Below are positions 7,134 through 15,892 of a stretch of 64,000 bases of DNA, piece by piece. The translations under genes were made by a program, and so were the position numbers. Below the pieces are notes generated by a model, which worked only from the letters and a program-made list of their open reading frames with translations, ran no database searches and had not been told where the DNA came from. Origin of the DNA: Streptacidiphilus carbonis (lineage in GTDB: Bacteria; Actinomycetota; Actinomycetes; Streptomycetales; Streptomycetaceae); NCBI RefSeq assembly GCF_000787775.1, contig NZ_BBPM01000005.1, forward strand, positions 187,084-251,083, written 5' to 3'. Position 1 is the stretch's first letter, and each line of letters starts with the position of its first letter.

Positions 7134-10100
7134 TCACTGCACGACGGACCAGATGAAGGTGGCCGAGCCCGACACCCCCCTCGGGTCGGTCGCGGTCACC
7201 GTCACCGTGTAGGTCCCCAACGTGCTGCCGGCGCCGGAGACCGTGCCGTTCGACGCGATCGCGACGCCGGGCGGCAGTCCGGTCGCGGTGAAGGCGAGGG
7301 TCTGCGACGCGTCGGAGTCCACGGCCTGCATGGTGAAGGAGGCCGCCGCGCCCTTCGGGCTGCTGTAGCCGAAGGGGTTGACCACGCCGACCGTCTCCGC
7401 GCCCGGCACACCGGAGTTCGGTGTGACGTTGGCGCTGACCGCCGTGTTGGTCAGGGAGACGCCCGCGCCGGAGGCTCCTGCGGCGATCTGGCCGGTCAAC
7501 TCCTTGGCCAGGCTGGTCGATCCGGTCAGCGGCAGGCTGTTGGACGCGTCCCCGACCTTGATCGAGTAGCTGCCCGCCGGGGCCTCCCACTGGTTGTCCG
7601 CCGCCGACCAGGAGGCCAGGTCGTGGATGCTCAGCGGGAAGGTGACCGTCGCGCTCTGCCCGGGGTTGAGCGTCTGCCGCTGGAAGCCCCTGAGCTGTTC
7701 CGGCGGATCCTGTCCGGCGGCCGGGTCGCCGACGTACAGCTGCGCGACGTCCGCGCCCGCCACCGACCCGGTGTTGGTGACCGTGGCGGTCACCGTGGCC
7801 GTGCCGTTGGCGTTGAAGGCGCCGACGTTCAGGTTGGAGAAGGAGAACTTGGTGTAGGACAGTCCGAAGCCGAACGGGAAGGCAGGGGTGATGTTCTGCG
7901 ACTGGTACCAGCGGTAGCCGATGTTCACGCCCTCGCTGAAGTCCACCCCGGTCGAGGTGCCCGGCCACTGCGCGGTGGTCTGCGCCGGGACCTGGCTCAG
8001 ACTGCTCGGCAGGGTGACCGGCAGCTTGCCGGACGGGTCGGCCGTGCCGAAGATCAGTGCGGCCATGGCGGCGCCGGTCTCCTGTCCGCCGTACCAGTTC
8101 TCGAAGACCCCGGCGACCGAGTTCAGCCACGGCATGACCACCGGCGAACCGCTGTTGATGACCACGACGGTGTTCGGGTTCGCCGCGGCGACGTCCGCGA
8201 TCATCGTCTCGTCGGTGCTGGACAGGTCCAGCGTGGTGAGGTCGGACTCCTCGCCCTCCGGCGCGTTGACGTAGACGATGGCGTCGGTCGCGGCCTTGGC
8301 CGCGGCCACCGCCTGCGGGATGTCGGTGGTGCCGTTGTCGTTGCCCTGGGTGTAGCTGACCTTGACGTTGGGTCCGGCGGCGTTCTGGATGCCGGTGATC
8401 GGCCAGATCGTGTTGGAACTGGTGACCGTGCCGCTGCCCCCGCCGGCGAGTTCCACCCCGGCGCCGCCGTCGGTGCCGATCACCGCGATGGACTCGGTGC
8501 CGTTCGGGTTGAGCGGCAGCAGGCCGTTGTTCTTCAGCATGACCGTGCCCTCCTCGCCGAGCTGCAGCGCGGTCTGCTGGTGCGCCGCCGAGGTGACACT
8601 GGTGGAGAGGTTGCCGCTCTGCGGGTTGTCGAACATCCCGAAGGCGAACATCTGGGTGAGGATCCGGGCGGCGTTGGAGTTGAGCGTCGCCTGGCTGAGC
8701 GTGCCGGCCGTGAGGGCGGCGGACAGGGCGCCGGCGTCGGAGAAGGGCATCGCCACGTCCATGCCGGCCACGGTGGAGGGGACGCTGGAGTAGTCGGCGC
8801 CCCAGTCGGAGGTGATGTAGCCGCCGTAGTTCGCCTCGTCGTCGAGTCCCTGCTGCTGGATGTCGGCGTTCTGGCAGGAGGCGGCGCCGTTGACGACGGC
8901 GTAGGAGCACATCATCGCGGCCGGTGCGGACTGCTTGGCGGCGGACTCGAAGGGCGCCAGGTAGAGCTCCTCCAGCGACTTCTGACTGACCGTCTCATTG
9001 TTCTTCCCGTTGGGGTACTGCTCCTGGTCGTAGGCCGCGGTGTGCTTGACCATGGCCATCACGCCCTGGCTCTGCAGACCCTGCACCTCGGCCGTGGTGA
9101 TCTGGCCGGCCAGGTACGGGTCCTCGCCGTAGGTCTCGTAGGTCCGGCCCCAGCGCGGGTCGCGCACCAGGTTGGTGGTCGGGCCGAGTGAGACGTTCAC
9201 CCCCTTTCCGGCGAACTCGTTGCCGATCGCCGTGCCCTCCTGCTTGATCAGCGCCGGGTCCCAGGTCGCGGCGGCGTTCTCGCCGTCCGGGAAGGCGGTC
9301 ACGCCGCCGGCCCCGTCACCGACGCCGTTGGGGCCGTCCTCCATGTTGGTCGGCGCTATGCACAGGTTGGGAATGCCGGGGATGTGCCCGATGTAGGACG
9401 TGGTGCCGTCGCCGGCGACCAGGCTGAGCTCCTCCGACTGGTCCATGGTGTCGAGCACCTGCTGCACCCGCTGGGCGACCGGCGCGGTGGAGCCTACCCA
9501 GGAGCAGCTGCCGTTGCCGCCGCTGCCGTTGCCGCCGCTGATCGGGGCGACCGTGGTCAGGCCGTAGACGCCGAGCTCGAAGATCGAGTACCCGAACTGG
9601 GTGGCGCGCGCGGTCCCGTTCATCCGGACGTAGCGGGCGGTCACCGAGAGCGGGAAGGACTGGTTGCCGCCGGTCCCGGTAGTCGTGGAGTAGACCGTGG
9701 TCCAGGCCGAGCCGTCGGTGGACACCTGGAGCGAGAACCCGGTGGCGTACGCAGCCTCCCAGAGCAGGCCCACACTGCAGATCTGCTGCTGCGAGCCGAG
9801 GTCGACCTGCAGCCACTGCGGGTCGCTGGCGGCGCTGGACCAGCGGGTGCCCGGGTCGCCGTCGGTGGCGTCCGGTGCGGGGTAGTCGGTGGCGTCCTGG
9901 GTCGAGGAGGCCGTGGTCGGGTGGTCCAGGGCGAGGTCCTGGGTGCCGCAGTACTCGGTCGGGCCGCCTCCGCCTCCCCCGCCGCCGCCGCTGGATCCCT
10001 GGGTGAAGGCCAGGTAGTGGTAGTTCCAGCCGTTGGCGTCCTGATCGAGGGTCAGTGTCTGCACGCCTGCCGCGAGGGTGATGCCGACGGTGACGGTGGT

Positions 10101-11159
10101 CCAGGTCTGGTAGCCGCCGGTGTTCGGCACGGCGACCGGGCCGGTGAGGTTGGTGCCCGAGGCGTTCGCGATGTGCAGCGCGTCGGTGATCGCGTAGGGC
10201 GAGGCCACCCGGAAGCTGACGGTGTAGATCCCGGCAGTGGCCACGGTGACCGTGTAGTTGAACCACTGCCCCGCCGCCGTCCAGCCGACGTCGTAGGGCG
10301 CACCGGCCCCGGTGGCGTCCTGGGTGTCGGCCGTGGACTCCAGGTCGACACCGTCCGACCGGTAGCTGTCCGCGGTGCCGTTGGCGGCGGCGACCTTGTA
10401 CGCCACTCCGCTGCCGCCGGTGTCGTAGTTGGCCCCCTGCACCGTGCCCGGCACCGCACCCGGCGTGCCGCCGAAGGGCTGGTCGCTGCCCGAGCCGCCG
10501 GATCCGCCGCCGGCCGAGCTCAGGGTGAAGGCCAGGTTGTGGAAGTTCCAGCCGTTGGAGTCCTGGTCGACGGTCAGCGTCTGCACCCCGGCCGGCAGGG
10601 TGACGCTGGCGGTGACGGTGGTCCAGGTCTGGTAGCCGCCGGTGTTCGGAACGGCGACCGAACCGGTGAGGTTGGTCCCCGAGGCGTTCGCGATGTGCAG
10701 CGCGTCGGTGATGCCGTAGGGCGAGGCCACCCGGAAGCTGACGGTGTAGATCCCCGCGGTGGCCACGGTGACGGTGTAGTCGAACCACTGGCCCGCTGTG
10801 GTCCAGCCCACGTCGTACGGGCCGCCGGCCGCGCTGGTGTCCTGCGTGTCCGCCGTGGACTCCAGGTCGATCCCGTCGGCGCGGTAGGCGTTGGCGGAGC
10901 CGTTGGTGGAGGCGACCTGGTACGCCACGCCGCTGCCGCCGGTGTCGTAGTTGGCGGCCTGCACCGTACCCGGCACCGCTGCCGGAGTGCCCCCGAAGGG
11001 CGCGCTGCCCGCGGCGAACGCCGCGCTGCGCACGCCGACCAGCGACACGGCGAGCAGGGCCACGACGGTGAGCAGTGCACGGAACGCGGGCCTGCGACGG
11101 GCCGGCCGGGATCTGCCGCGTGCGGACGCCGGCGGCCGTGGGAGGGGGAAAGGCTTCAT
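7134..11159 (-). CDS. secreted multidomain GH3 beta-glycosidase with two CBM6 modules
   Basis: A 1341-residue exported glycoside hydrolase family 3 enzyme that would release sugars from beta-glucosides or beta-xylosides outside the cell. Order of parts: basic signal peptide (1-50, ending AAFAA), CBM6-like module (about 53-212), second CBM6-like module (227-387) nearly identical to the first, poly-Gly linker (391-399), discoidin/F5-8C-like module (about 405-534), GH3 N-domain (555-840) with KH at 705-706 and the nucleophile Asp785 in TSDW, GH3 C-domain (870-1100), fibronectin III-like domain (1115-1200) and an Ig-like domain (1265-1341). The ATG at 11159 has GAAGGGAA upstream; longer readings would run into the leader repeats. 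The family is certain; substrate is not. Confidence 0.93.
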   Translation of the reverse strand: MKPFPLPRPPASARGRSRPARRRPAFRALLTVVALLAVSLVGVRSAAFAAGSAPFGGTPAAVPGTVQAANYDTGGSGVAYQVASTNGSANAYRADGIDLESTADTQDTSAAGGPYDVGWTTAGQWFDYTVTVATAGIYTVSFRVASPYGITDALHIANASGTNLTGSVAVPNTGGYQTWTTVTASVTLPAGVQTLTVDQDSNGWNFHNLAFTLSSAGGGSGGSGSDQPFGGTPGAVPGTVQGANYDTGGSGVAYKVAAANGTADSYRSDGVDLESTADTQDATGAGAPYDVGWTAAGQWFNYTVTVATAGIYTVSFRVASPYAITDALHIANASGTNLTGPVAVPNTGGYQTWTTVTVGITLAAGVQTLTLDQDANGWNYHYLAFTQGSSGGGGGGGGGPTEYCGTQDLALDHPTTASSTQDATDYPAPDATDGDPGTRWSSAASDPQWLQVDLGSQQQICSVGLLWEAAYATGFSLQVSTDGSAWTTVYSTTTGTGGNQSFPLSVTARYVRMNGTARATQFGYSIFELGVYGLTTVAPISGGNGSGGNGSCSWVGSTAPVAQRVQQVLDTMDQSEELSLVAGDGTTSYIGHIPGIPNLCIAPTNMEDGPNGVGDGAGGVTAFPDGENAAATWDPALIKQEGTAIGNEFAGKGVNVSLGPTTNLVRDPRWGRTYETYGEDPYLAGQITTAEVQGLQSQGVMAMVKHTAAYDQEQYPNGKNNETVSQKSLEELYLAPFESAAKQSAPAAMMCSYAVVNGAASCQNADIQQQGLDDEANYGGYITSDWGADYSSVPSTVAGMDVAMPFSDAGALSAALTAGTLSQATLNSNAARILTQMFAFGMFDNPQSGNLSTSVTSAAHQQTALQLGEEGTVMLKNNGLLPLNPNGTESIAVIGTDGGAGVELAGGGSGTVTSSNTIWPITGIQNAAGPNVKVSYTQGNDNGTTDIPQAVAAAKAATDAIVYVNAPEGEESDLTTLDLSSTDETMIADVAAANPNTVVVINSGSPVVMPWLNSVAGVFENWYGGQETGAAMAALIFGTADPSGKLPVTLPSSLSQVPAQTTAQWPGTSTGVDFSEGVNIGYRWYQSQNITPAFPFGFGLSYTKFSFSNLNVGAFNANGTATVTATVTNTGSVAGADVAQLYVGDPAAGQDPPEQLRGFQRQTLNPGQSATVTFPLSIHDLASWSAADNQWEAPAGSYSIKVGDASNSLPLTGSTSLAKELTGQIAAGASGAGVSLTNTAVSANVTPNSGVPGAETVGVVNPFGYSSPKGAAASFTMQAVDSDASQTLAFTATGLPPGVAIASNGTVSGAGSTLGTYTVTVTATDPRGVSGSATFIWSVVQ

Positions 11160-11181
11160 TGCGTTCCCTTCAGTTGCCAAC

Positions 11182-11232
11182 AGGGCATGGCGTATGCCGG
11201 TAGGGCATGGCGTATGCCGGTAGGGCATGGCG
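11182..11232 (-). repeat. 20-bp tandem repeat in the GH3 mRNA leader
   Basis: The unit agggcatggcgtatgccggt is present at 11182-11201 and 11202-11221 exactly, with a third partial copy at 11222-11232. Each full copy contains the inverted repeat ggcat-N5-atgcc, so the leader RNA could fold into two successive hairpins 23 bp before the start codon at 11159. Confidence 0.85.
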
Positions 11233-11285
11233 AAGCACAGCCGGGTGGTGGTGGCTGGGCGCTCAGGTGTCGTCACAGCAGTCTC

Positions 11286-11333
11286 AGAGAGCGCTCTCTA
11301 GAGAGGTTTAAGGTAGCGCTACGGACATGTCAA
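11286..11333 (-). promoter_or_regulatory. promoter with two LacI-like palindromes
   Basis: Read leftward, there is a consensus -35 TTGACA (11328-11333) and a candidate -10 TAAACC (11305-11310) with a 17-bp spacer. A 10-bp palindrome gtagcgctac (11313-11322) lies inside the spacer, and a 14-bp perfect palindrome agagagcgctctct (11286-11299) covers the predicted transcription start. Both have the central CG and GCGC core common in LacI-family operators such as CebR sites, so repression by a sugar-responsive LacI regulator is likely. No such regulator lies beside it. Confidence 0.65.
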
Positions 11334-11389
11334 GCGTCCCGCCGACCGCACCGGTACCGGAACCTGTCCACCCCTCGCCCGACAACTGA

Positions 11390-11423
11390 CGGGGCCTCAC
11401 CTGTCGCTACAGGCAAGGCCCCG
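11390..11423 (-). terminator. hairpin terminator of the SDR gene
   Basis: Nested inverted repeat: outer arms cggggcct (11390-11397) and aggccccg (11416-11423), inner arms cctgt (11400-11404) and acagg (11409-11413) with loop cgct. It is 26 bp past the stop of the leftward gene at 11449. Confidence 0.6.
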
Positions 11424-11448
11424 CCGGAGCTGTTCGCAGTGGTGCCGG

Positions 11449-12336
11449 TCAGGCCGGGTAGTCCCCTGCTGCGAGGTCTTCGAGCAGGCTCGGACCGGTG
11501 GGCTGCCAGCCGAACCTCTCACGGGTGACGGTGCTGGTGGACGGCTGGTCGATGCCGAAGATGGTGCCGAGGAAGCCGAAGCCCTCGGCCGGGACCGCTT
11601 CGGTGGGCAGTCCGAGTTGGCGGCCGATGGCCTCGGCGATGGCGCGCATCGGGTCGCCTTCGTCGGCGACCGCGTGGGCGACGGTTCCCGGGGCGGCCTC
11701 CTCCAGGACCAGCCGGAAGAGTCGGGCGGCGTCCTGGCAGTGCACGGCCGGCCAGCGCTGGGCGCCGTCGCCGACGTAGCCGGAGACACCGGTGCGCCGG
11801 GCCGCCTGGATCAGGACGGAGGCGAAACCGAACCCGGTCCGCTCGCCGCGGCCGTGGACCGAGCGCGGCAGCCGCACCACTGCCGAGCGCACGCCCTGGG
11901 CGGCGAGGTCGAGCACGGCTCGGGCGTTGCGGCCGCGGCCCCCGGCCGGGCCCTCGGTCGGCGCCGGGTCGTCCTCGGTCGAGGGACGGCCCGCGACGGC
12001 GGGGGTGCCGGACGCGATCACCAGCGGTTTGCCGCTGCCCTTGAGGGCGGCGCCGAAGGCCTCGACGGCCAGGCCCTCCTCGGCGACCGACCCGGCGAAG
12101 TTGCTGAAGTCGTGACCGAAGGCGAGGTGGATCACCCCGTCCGCCTCGCCGGCGCCGGCCCGCAGGCTGTCGGGGTCGGCGAGATCGCCGCGGAACGCGG
12201 TGGCCCCCGCGGCGGTGACGGCCTGCGCCGAGGCGTCGGAGCGGGCCAGGGCCAGGACCGTGTGGCCCGCGGCGATGAGTTCGGGGACGACTGCGGACCC
12301 GATCAGCCCGCTGGCACCGGTGACGAAGACGCGCAT
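11449..12336 (-). CDS. SDR-family NAD(P)-dependent oxidoreductase/epimerase
   Basis: A 295-residue extended short-chain dehydrogenase-like protein. The N-terminal MRVFVTGASGLIGSAVVPEL carries the TGxxGxxG dinucleotide site, with GDLADPDSL and DGVIHLAFGHD as the next Rossmann strands. The usual YxxxK is not evident; the region VVRLPRSVHGRGE corresponds to the substrate-binding half, so it resembles the NAD-dependent epimerase-like SDRs used in small-molecule detoxification. The ATG at 12336 follows GGAGGAG. It is transcribed divergently from the TetR gene at 12420 from a shared region containing two palindromic operators, so it is probably the repressed target. Confidence 0.85.
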   Translation of the reverse strand: MRVFVTGASGLIGSAVVPELIAAGHTVLALARSDASAQAVTAAGATAFRGDLADPDSLRAGAGEADGVIHLAFGHDFSNFAGSVAEEGLAVEAFGAALKGSGKPLVIASGTPAVAGRPSTEDDPAPTEGPAGGRGRNARAVLDLAAQGVRSAVVRLPRSVHGRGERTGFGFASVLIQAARRTGVSGYVGDGAQRWPAVHCQDAARLFRLVLEEAAPGTVAHAVADEGDPMRAIAEAIGRQLGLPTEAVPAEGFGFLGTIFGIDQPSTSTVTRERFGWQPTGPSLLEDLAAGDYPA

Positions 12337-12353
12337 GGGAACTCCTCCAGGCT

Positions 12354-12404
12354 ATGGGACCTTTGTCCCATCACCGTACACCAGTGATGGGACAAAGGTC
12401 CCAT
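12354..12404. promoter_or_regulatory. double TetR operator in 51-bp inverted repeat
   Basis: Arms 12354-12374 and 12384-12404 are perfect 21-bp inverted copies of one another. Each arm itself contains the palindrome tgggac-cttt-gtccca, so the site offers two identical binding sites in opposite orientation, 9 bp apart between the arms. It fills the gap between the divergent SDR (start 12336) and TetR (start 12420) genes, as expected for a regulator that represses both directions. Confidence 0.85.
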
Positions 12405-12419
12405 GGATAGGATGGACCA

Positions 12420-12992
12420 ATGCCCCGATGGGAACCCGACGCACGCGAGCGGCTGGTCGCAGCCGCACTACACCTGTTCACCGAACAGGGCTACGACAAC
12501 ACGACCGTCGCGGAGATCACCGAACGCGCCGGCGTGGCCAAGAGCACCTTCTTCCGGCTCTTCCCGGACAAGAGGGAAGTCCTGGCCGCCGGGCAGGAGG
12601 TGCTGTCGCGGCTCCTCACCCAGGGCATCGCCGCAGCGCCCGAGGACGCCTCGCCGCTGGCCGCGGTCGCCGCCGGTCTCGACTGCGCGGCCGAGGCCAT
12701 GACACCCTTCAACCGCGAACTCGCGCCCCGCGTGCGCGCCGTCATCGCCACCAGCGCCGAACTCCAGGAGCGCGACCAGCTCAAGCAGGTCGGCCTGGGC
12801 GCGGCCATGGCGGACGCGCTGCGCGCCCGCGGCGTGCCGGACCCGGCCACCGCCCTGGCGGCCGAGATGGGCGTGCTCGCCTTCAAGGACGCCTTCGCCG
12901 CCTGGACCGTCCCCGGCAATGAGCGTGAGCTGGGCGAGCTGGCCCACGAGGCGCTGGACCGGCTGCGCGGCTCACTCACCGACCTCGGCTGA
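12420..12992 (+). CDS. TetR-family repressor
   Basis: A 190-residue TetR regulator. The DNA-binding domain covers about 8-55: ARERLVAAALHLFTEQGYDN, TTVAEITERAGVAKSTFFRL and FPDKREVL match the family helix-turn-helix closely. The C-terminal ligand domain is all-helical and not assignable to a ligand. The ATG at 12420 is preceded by AGGATGG. It is divergent from the SDR gene and surrounds itself with the duplicated palindrome at 12354-12404, so it probably represses both genes until a ligand, plausibly the SDR substrate, binds. Its 3-prime end overlaps the convergent LysR gene by 17 bp. Confidence 0.92.
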   Translation: MPRWEPDARERLVAAALHLFTEQGYDNTTVAEITERAGVAKSTFFRLFPDKREVLAAGQEVLSRLLTQGIAAAPEDASPLAAVAAGLDCAAEAMTPFNRELAPRVRAVIATSAELQERDQLKQVGLGAAMADALRARGVPDPATALAAEMGVLAFKDAFAAWTVPGNERELGELAHEALDRLRGSLTDLG

Positions 12993-13962
12993 CAACCGCC
13001 CCCTGCGCACCGGAAGGTGACGGCCCGGTAGCGGGGATCGTCCAGTCGGGCATCCAGGTCCCGGCGTCCTCGCGGCCGGGAGCGGTGGCGGCGAGGTGGG
13101 CGCGGAGGGCGGCCAGCGCCGGGTGGGGGTTGTCGCGGTGCCAGAGCAGCGAGTGCGGGTAGACGGGCGTCGGGTCGGTCACCGGGATGCGGCGCAGCCC
13201 GTAACCGGCGGGCCAGACCAGGCGGGTGTGCCCGCCCGTGAAGGTGGCCAGGGCCGGGGTGTCGGCGACGGTGTCCAGGAGCGCGTCGGAGCCGAAGTTG
13301 GGGCCGGTCGCCTCGATGGTCAGACCGAACTCGGCGACGAGGTCGTCGTAGTAGGCGGCCCACTCGGTCCCGGGGACGATGCCGGGCATCCAGATCCGGT
13401 GCCCGGCGAGCTGGGCCAGGGTCACCGACCGGGCGCCCGCCAGCGCGTGGGCCGAGCCGGTGAGCAGGTCGAGGTGTTCGTCGAGCACCCGGACGCACTC
13501 GATGTCCTCCGGCAGGGGCCGGCCGGGCACGGTGACGGCGCGGAAGGACGCGTCGATCGCACCGGACCGGATGGCGGCGACAGCCGCGTCGATGTCGAAC
13601 ATCATCACCACGTCGAGCTCGATCTCGGGCTGCGCGCGATGGAAGCCCCGCATCAGGCCCGACGCCGCGCCGCGCGAGGAGAGGATGTCGACGCGCAGCG
13701 GACGGCGGCCGGTGCGCACGGACGCGACCGCGCGCTCGGCGATGCGCACCAGTTCGCGCGCGTGGGGCAGGAAGGCCTGACCGTCGATGGTGAGCTCGGC
13801 GCCGCGCGGGGTCCGGGTGAAGAGCCGTACGCCGAGGTTGCGCTCCAGCGCGGCGATCCGCTTGGAGACGGCCTGCTGGGTGAGTCCCAACTCGGCGGCG
13901 GCCTGCTGGAACTGCCCCGCATCGGCGGCGGCGGCGAAGGTCCGGACGGTGTCGAGGTCCAC
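12976..13962 (-). CDS. LysR-family transcriptional regulator
   Basis: A 328-residue LysR regulator starting at GTG 13962. The winged helix-turn-helix is at about 3-60 (LDTVRTFAAAADAGQFQQAA, LGLTQQAVSKRIAALERNLG, VRLFTRTPRG), followed by the linker helix and the periplasmic-binding-like effector domain from about 90. It is divergent from the MFS transporter gene at 14098, the classic arrangement in which LysR controls its neighbour. An inverted repeat resembling a LysR box lies at 13980-13994, between the two starts. The C-terminal 25 residues are Pro/Gly/Ser-rich and overlap the TetR gene end. Confidence 0.92.
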   Translation of the reverse strand: MDLDTVRTFAAAADAGQFQQAAAELGLTQQAVSKRIAALERNLGVRLFTRTPRGAELTIDGQAFLPHARELVRIAERAVASVRTGRRPLRVDILSSRGAASGLMRGFHRAQPEIELDVVMMFDIDAAVAAIRSGAIDASFRAVTVPGRPLPEDIECVRVLDEHLDLLTGSAHALAGARSVTLAQLAGHRIWMPGIVPGTEWAAYYDDLVAEFGLTIEATGPNFGSDALLDTVADTPALATFTGGHTRLVWPAGYGLRRIPVTDPTPVYPHSLLWHRDNPHPALAALRAHLAATAPGREDAGTWMPDWTIPATGPSPSGAQGAVVSRGR

Positions 13963-13979
13963 GTCGGCACCCTACAGGT

Positions 13980-13994
13980 ACAACCGTTGGTTGT
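13980..13994. promoter_or_regulatory. LysR-box-like inverted repeat
   Basis: Perfect inverted repeat acaacc-gtt-ggttgt, 18 bp upstream of the LysR start and about 100 bp upstream of the MFS start. It fits the short imperfect dyads bound by LysR proteins and is the only clear dyad in the 135-bp divergent region. Confidence 0.55.
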
Positions 13995-14097
13995 GGCTGG
14001 ACGGCTCCGTGGTTGTTTGACCTCCGGGTACGGCACTCGCTTTGATGCTGCTGATCGCGGATCGGTTGTGCGGGCGAGTGGCGAGGGGCGGTCGGAC

Positions 14098-15372
14098 ATG
14101 AGCAGCGGGCACCGGCTGGGAGACCTGCTCGGGCATCGGCTGGGGTGGCGGTTCGGGTGGCTCTGGGGAGCCTACGGGACCAGCGCGCTCGGCACCTGGC
14201 TCGCCTTCGGCGCGTTCCCGCTGATCGCCATCCGGGTGCTGCACTCCGGACCGGCCGAGGTCGCCGCGCTCTCCTCGGTGGGGGCGGCGGTGGGCGCGGC
14301 CGTGGCGGTGCCGCTCGGCCCGTGGGTGGAGTTCCGCCGCAAGCGGCCGGTGCTGATCGCGATGGACCTGGCCCGGTTCGCCGCACTGCTGACCGTCCCG
14401 GCCGCGTTCGCGCTCGGCGTGCTCACCTTCGTCCAGCTGCTGCTGGTCTCGGTCGTGGTCGCGGCCGCCGACATCACCTTCCGAGCCGCCTCGGGCGCCT
14501 ACCTCAAGACGCTGTTGCCGGCCGAGGACCTGCTGGTCGCCAACGCCCGGTTCGAGTCCACCTCGTGGACCACCACGATCATCGGACCGCCGCTGGGCGG
14601 CGCGGCGATCGCCCTGCTCGGTCCGGTGGCGACGGTGGTGGCCGACGCGGTCAGCTACCTGCTCTCGGCGCTGGGCATCCGCGCGAGCGGGAGCCAGGAG
14701 CCCCGGCCGGAGGACCGGGCGGGCGTCCGTATGCGGCCCGGGGACCTGCTCGACGGCTGGCGCTACATCCTCGCCGACCCGACGCTGCGCCCGCTGTTCT
14801 TCAACACCGCCCTGTTCAACGGTCTGGTGATGGCCGCGCAGCCGCTGCTGGCGGTACTGATGCTCGGCCGGCTCGGGTTCGCTCCGTGGCAGTACGGCCT
14901 CGCCTTCGCCGCCCCCTCGGTCGGCGGGCTGCTCGGTTCGCGACTGGCCCGACCACTGGTCACCCGGTTCGGGCAGCACCGGGTCCTGGTCGCGTTCGGG
15001 GCGCTGCGCGTGCTCTGGCCCGTCGGCCTGGCGTTCGTCGGACCGGGCAGTCGTGGGCTGCTGCTGGTGATCGGCGTGGAGCTCGGGATCATCTTCTGCT
15101 GCGGGGTCTTCAACCCCGTCTACGCCACCTACCGCCTGGAGCGCACCGCGCCCGAACGGGTCACCCGCACGCTCTCCGCCTGGACTGTGTCGACCAAGGC
15201 CTCGACGGCGCTGCTGACCGCCGTCTTCGGCGTGCTGGGAGGCCTGCTCGGCCCGCGTACGGCCATCGGGCTGGCCGGCGTGCTGCTGCTGGCGACCCCG
15301 CTGCTGCTCCCCCGCCGCGCGGCGGCAGGTCACCCCGAGGCGGCGCCGGCAGCGTCGCCCAGCCGCGCCTGA
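14098..15372 (+). CDS. MFS transporter (putative drug exporter)
   Basis: A 424-residue membrane protein of the major facilitator superfamily, probably an exporter. The N-terminal half shows the first helix (LWGAYGTSALGTWLAFGAFP), then the conserved loop 2-3 feature (GPWVEFRRKRPVLIAMDLAR), with further helices around 95-125, 150-175, 225-245, 255-275, 300-345 and 370-395. The ATG at 14098 follows GAGGGG. Short cytoplasmic tail ends ASPSRA. Its divergence from a LysR gene suggests induction by the exported compound, which cannot be identified. Confidence 0.88.
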   Translation: MSSGHRLGDLLGHRLGWRFGWLWGAYGTSALGTWLAFGAFPLIAIRVLHSGPAEVAALSSVGAAVGAAVAVPLGPWVEFRRKRPVLIAMDLARFAALLTVPAAFALGVLTFVQLLLVSVVVAAADITFRAASGAYLKTLLPAEDLLVANARFESTSWTTTIIGPPLGGAAIALLGPVATVVADAVSYLLSALGIRASGSQEPRPEDRAGVRMRPGDLLDGWRYILADPTLRPLFFNTALFNGLVMAAQPLLAVLMLGRLGFAPWQYGLAFAAPSVGGLLGSRLARPLVTRFGQHRVLVAFGALRVLWPVGLAFVGPGSRGLLLVIGVELGIIFCCGVFNPVYATYRLERTAPERVTRTLSAWTVSTKASTALLTAVFGVLGGLLGPRTAIGLAGVLLLATPLLLPRRAAAGHPEAAPAASPSRA

Positions 15373-15441
15373 CGCGTCGACAGCTCGGATCGCTCTAGAG
15401 TGCTTGAGTCTCCAGAAGGACCCCCGGGAGGAGAACTCCGG

Positions 15442-15825
15442 ATGCTCACCCCTGACGTACGCCGCGCCCTCGACGGCACCTCGCTGGCCCACCTGGCGAG
15501 CGTGCTGCCGAACGGGTCGCCCCACTCCGTCCCGCTCTGGATCGGAACCCGGGGCGATCACATCGTGTTCCTCACCGGCCCGAACTCGCGCAAGGCACGC
15601 AACCTGCGCCGCGACCCCCGAGTGGCACTCTCCCTGACGTCGGCGGACAACCCCTTCGAGCCGGTCATCGTGCGCGGCCGCGTCGTCGAGTGGCTCGAGG
15701 GCGACGCCGCTTGGACCGTCATCGACGAGTTGGCCGTCAAGTACACCGGTCAGCCGTACTCGCGCAGCGAGGAACGCGTGGTCGGGGTGATCGAGCCCGA
15801 GCGGCAGCGGGTCGGTATCGGCTGA
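15442..15825 (+). CDS. PPOX-class flavin/F420-dependent enzyme
   Basis: A 127-residue split-barrel protein of the pyridoxamine 5-phosphate oxidase-like class. It begins MLTPDVRRALDGTSLAHLAS, then PNGSPHSVPLWIGTRGDHIVF, the standard second and third strands, and KARNLRRDPRVALSLTSADNPF, where the cofactor phosphate is usually held. Length and sequence resemble the F420-dependent PPOX subfamily common in actinobacteria, but flavin cannot be excluded. The ATG at 15442 has GGAGGAG 8 bp upstream. It precedes the CLC gene by 67 bp with inverted repeats between. Confidence 0.87.
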   Translation: MLTPDVRRALDGTSLAHLASVLPNGSPHSVPLWIGTRGDHIVFLTGPNSRKARNLRRDPRVALSLTSADNPFEPVIVRGRVVEWLEGDAAWTVIDELAVKYTGQPYSRSEERVVGVIEPERQRVGIG

Positions 15826-15835
15826 GCGGTTCGGG

Positions 15836-15883
15836 TCACGACCCCGTGTCGTGATCCCTGTCCGTCATGGATCGGTGACAGGG
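15836..15883 (+). other. two inverted repeats before the CLC gene
   Basis: The first, tcacgac-cccgt-gtcgtga (15836-15854), could terminate the PPOX transcript. The second pairs ccctgtc (15856-15862) with gacaggg (15877-15883), and its right arm is the only ribosome-site-like sequence before the ATG at 15893, so this hairpin could mask translation of the CLC gene. Confidence 0.5.
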
Positions 15884-15892
15884 TCGACGACC

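Noticed and set aside
15826..15892. Possible fluoride riboswitch upstream of the CLC gene
   Set aside because: The conserved crcB-motif segments are not visible, and the inverted repeats do not fit its architecture.
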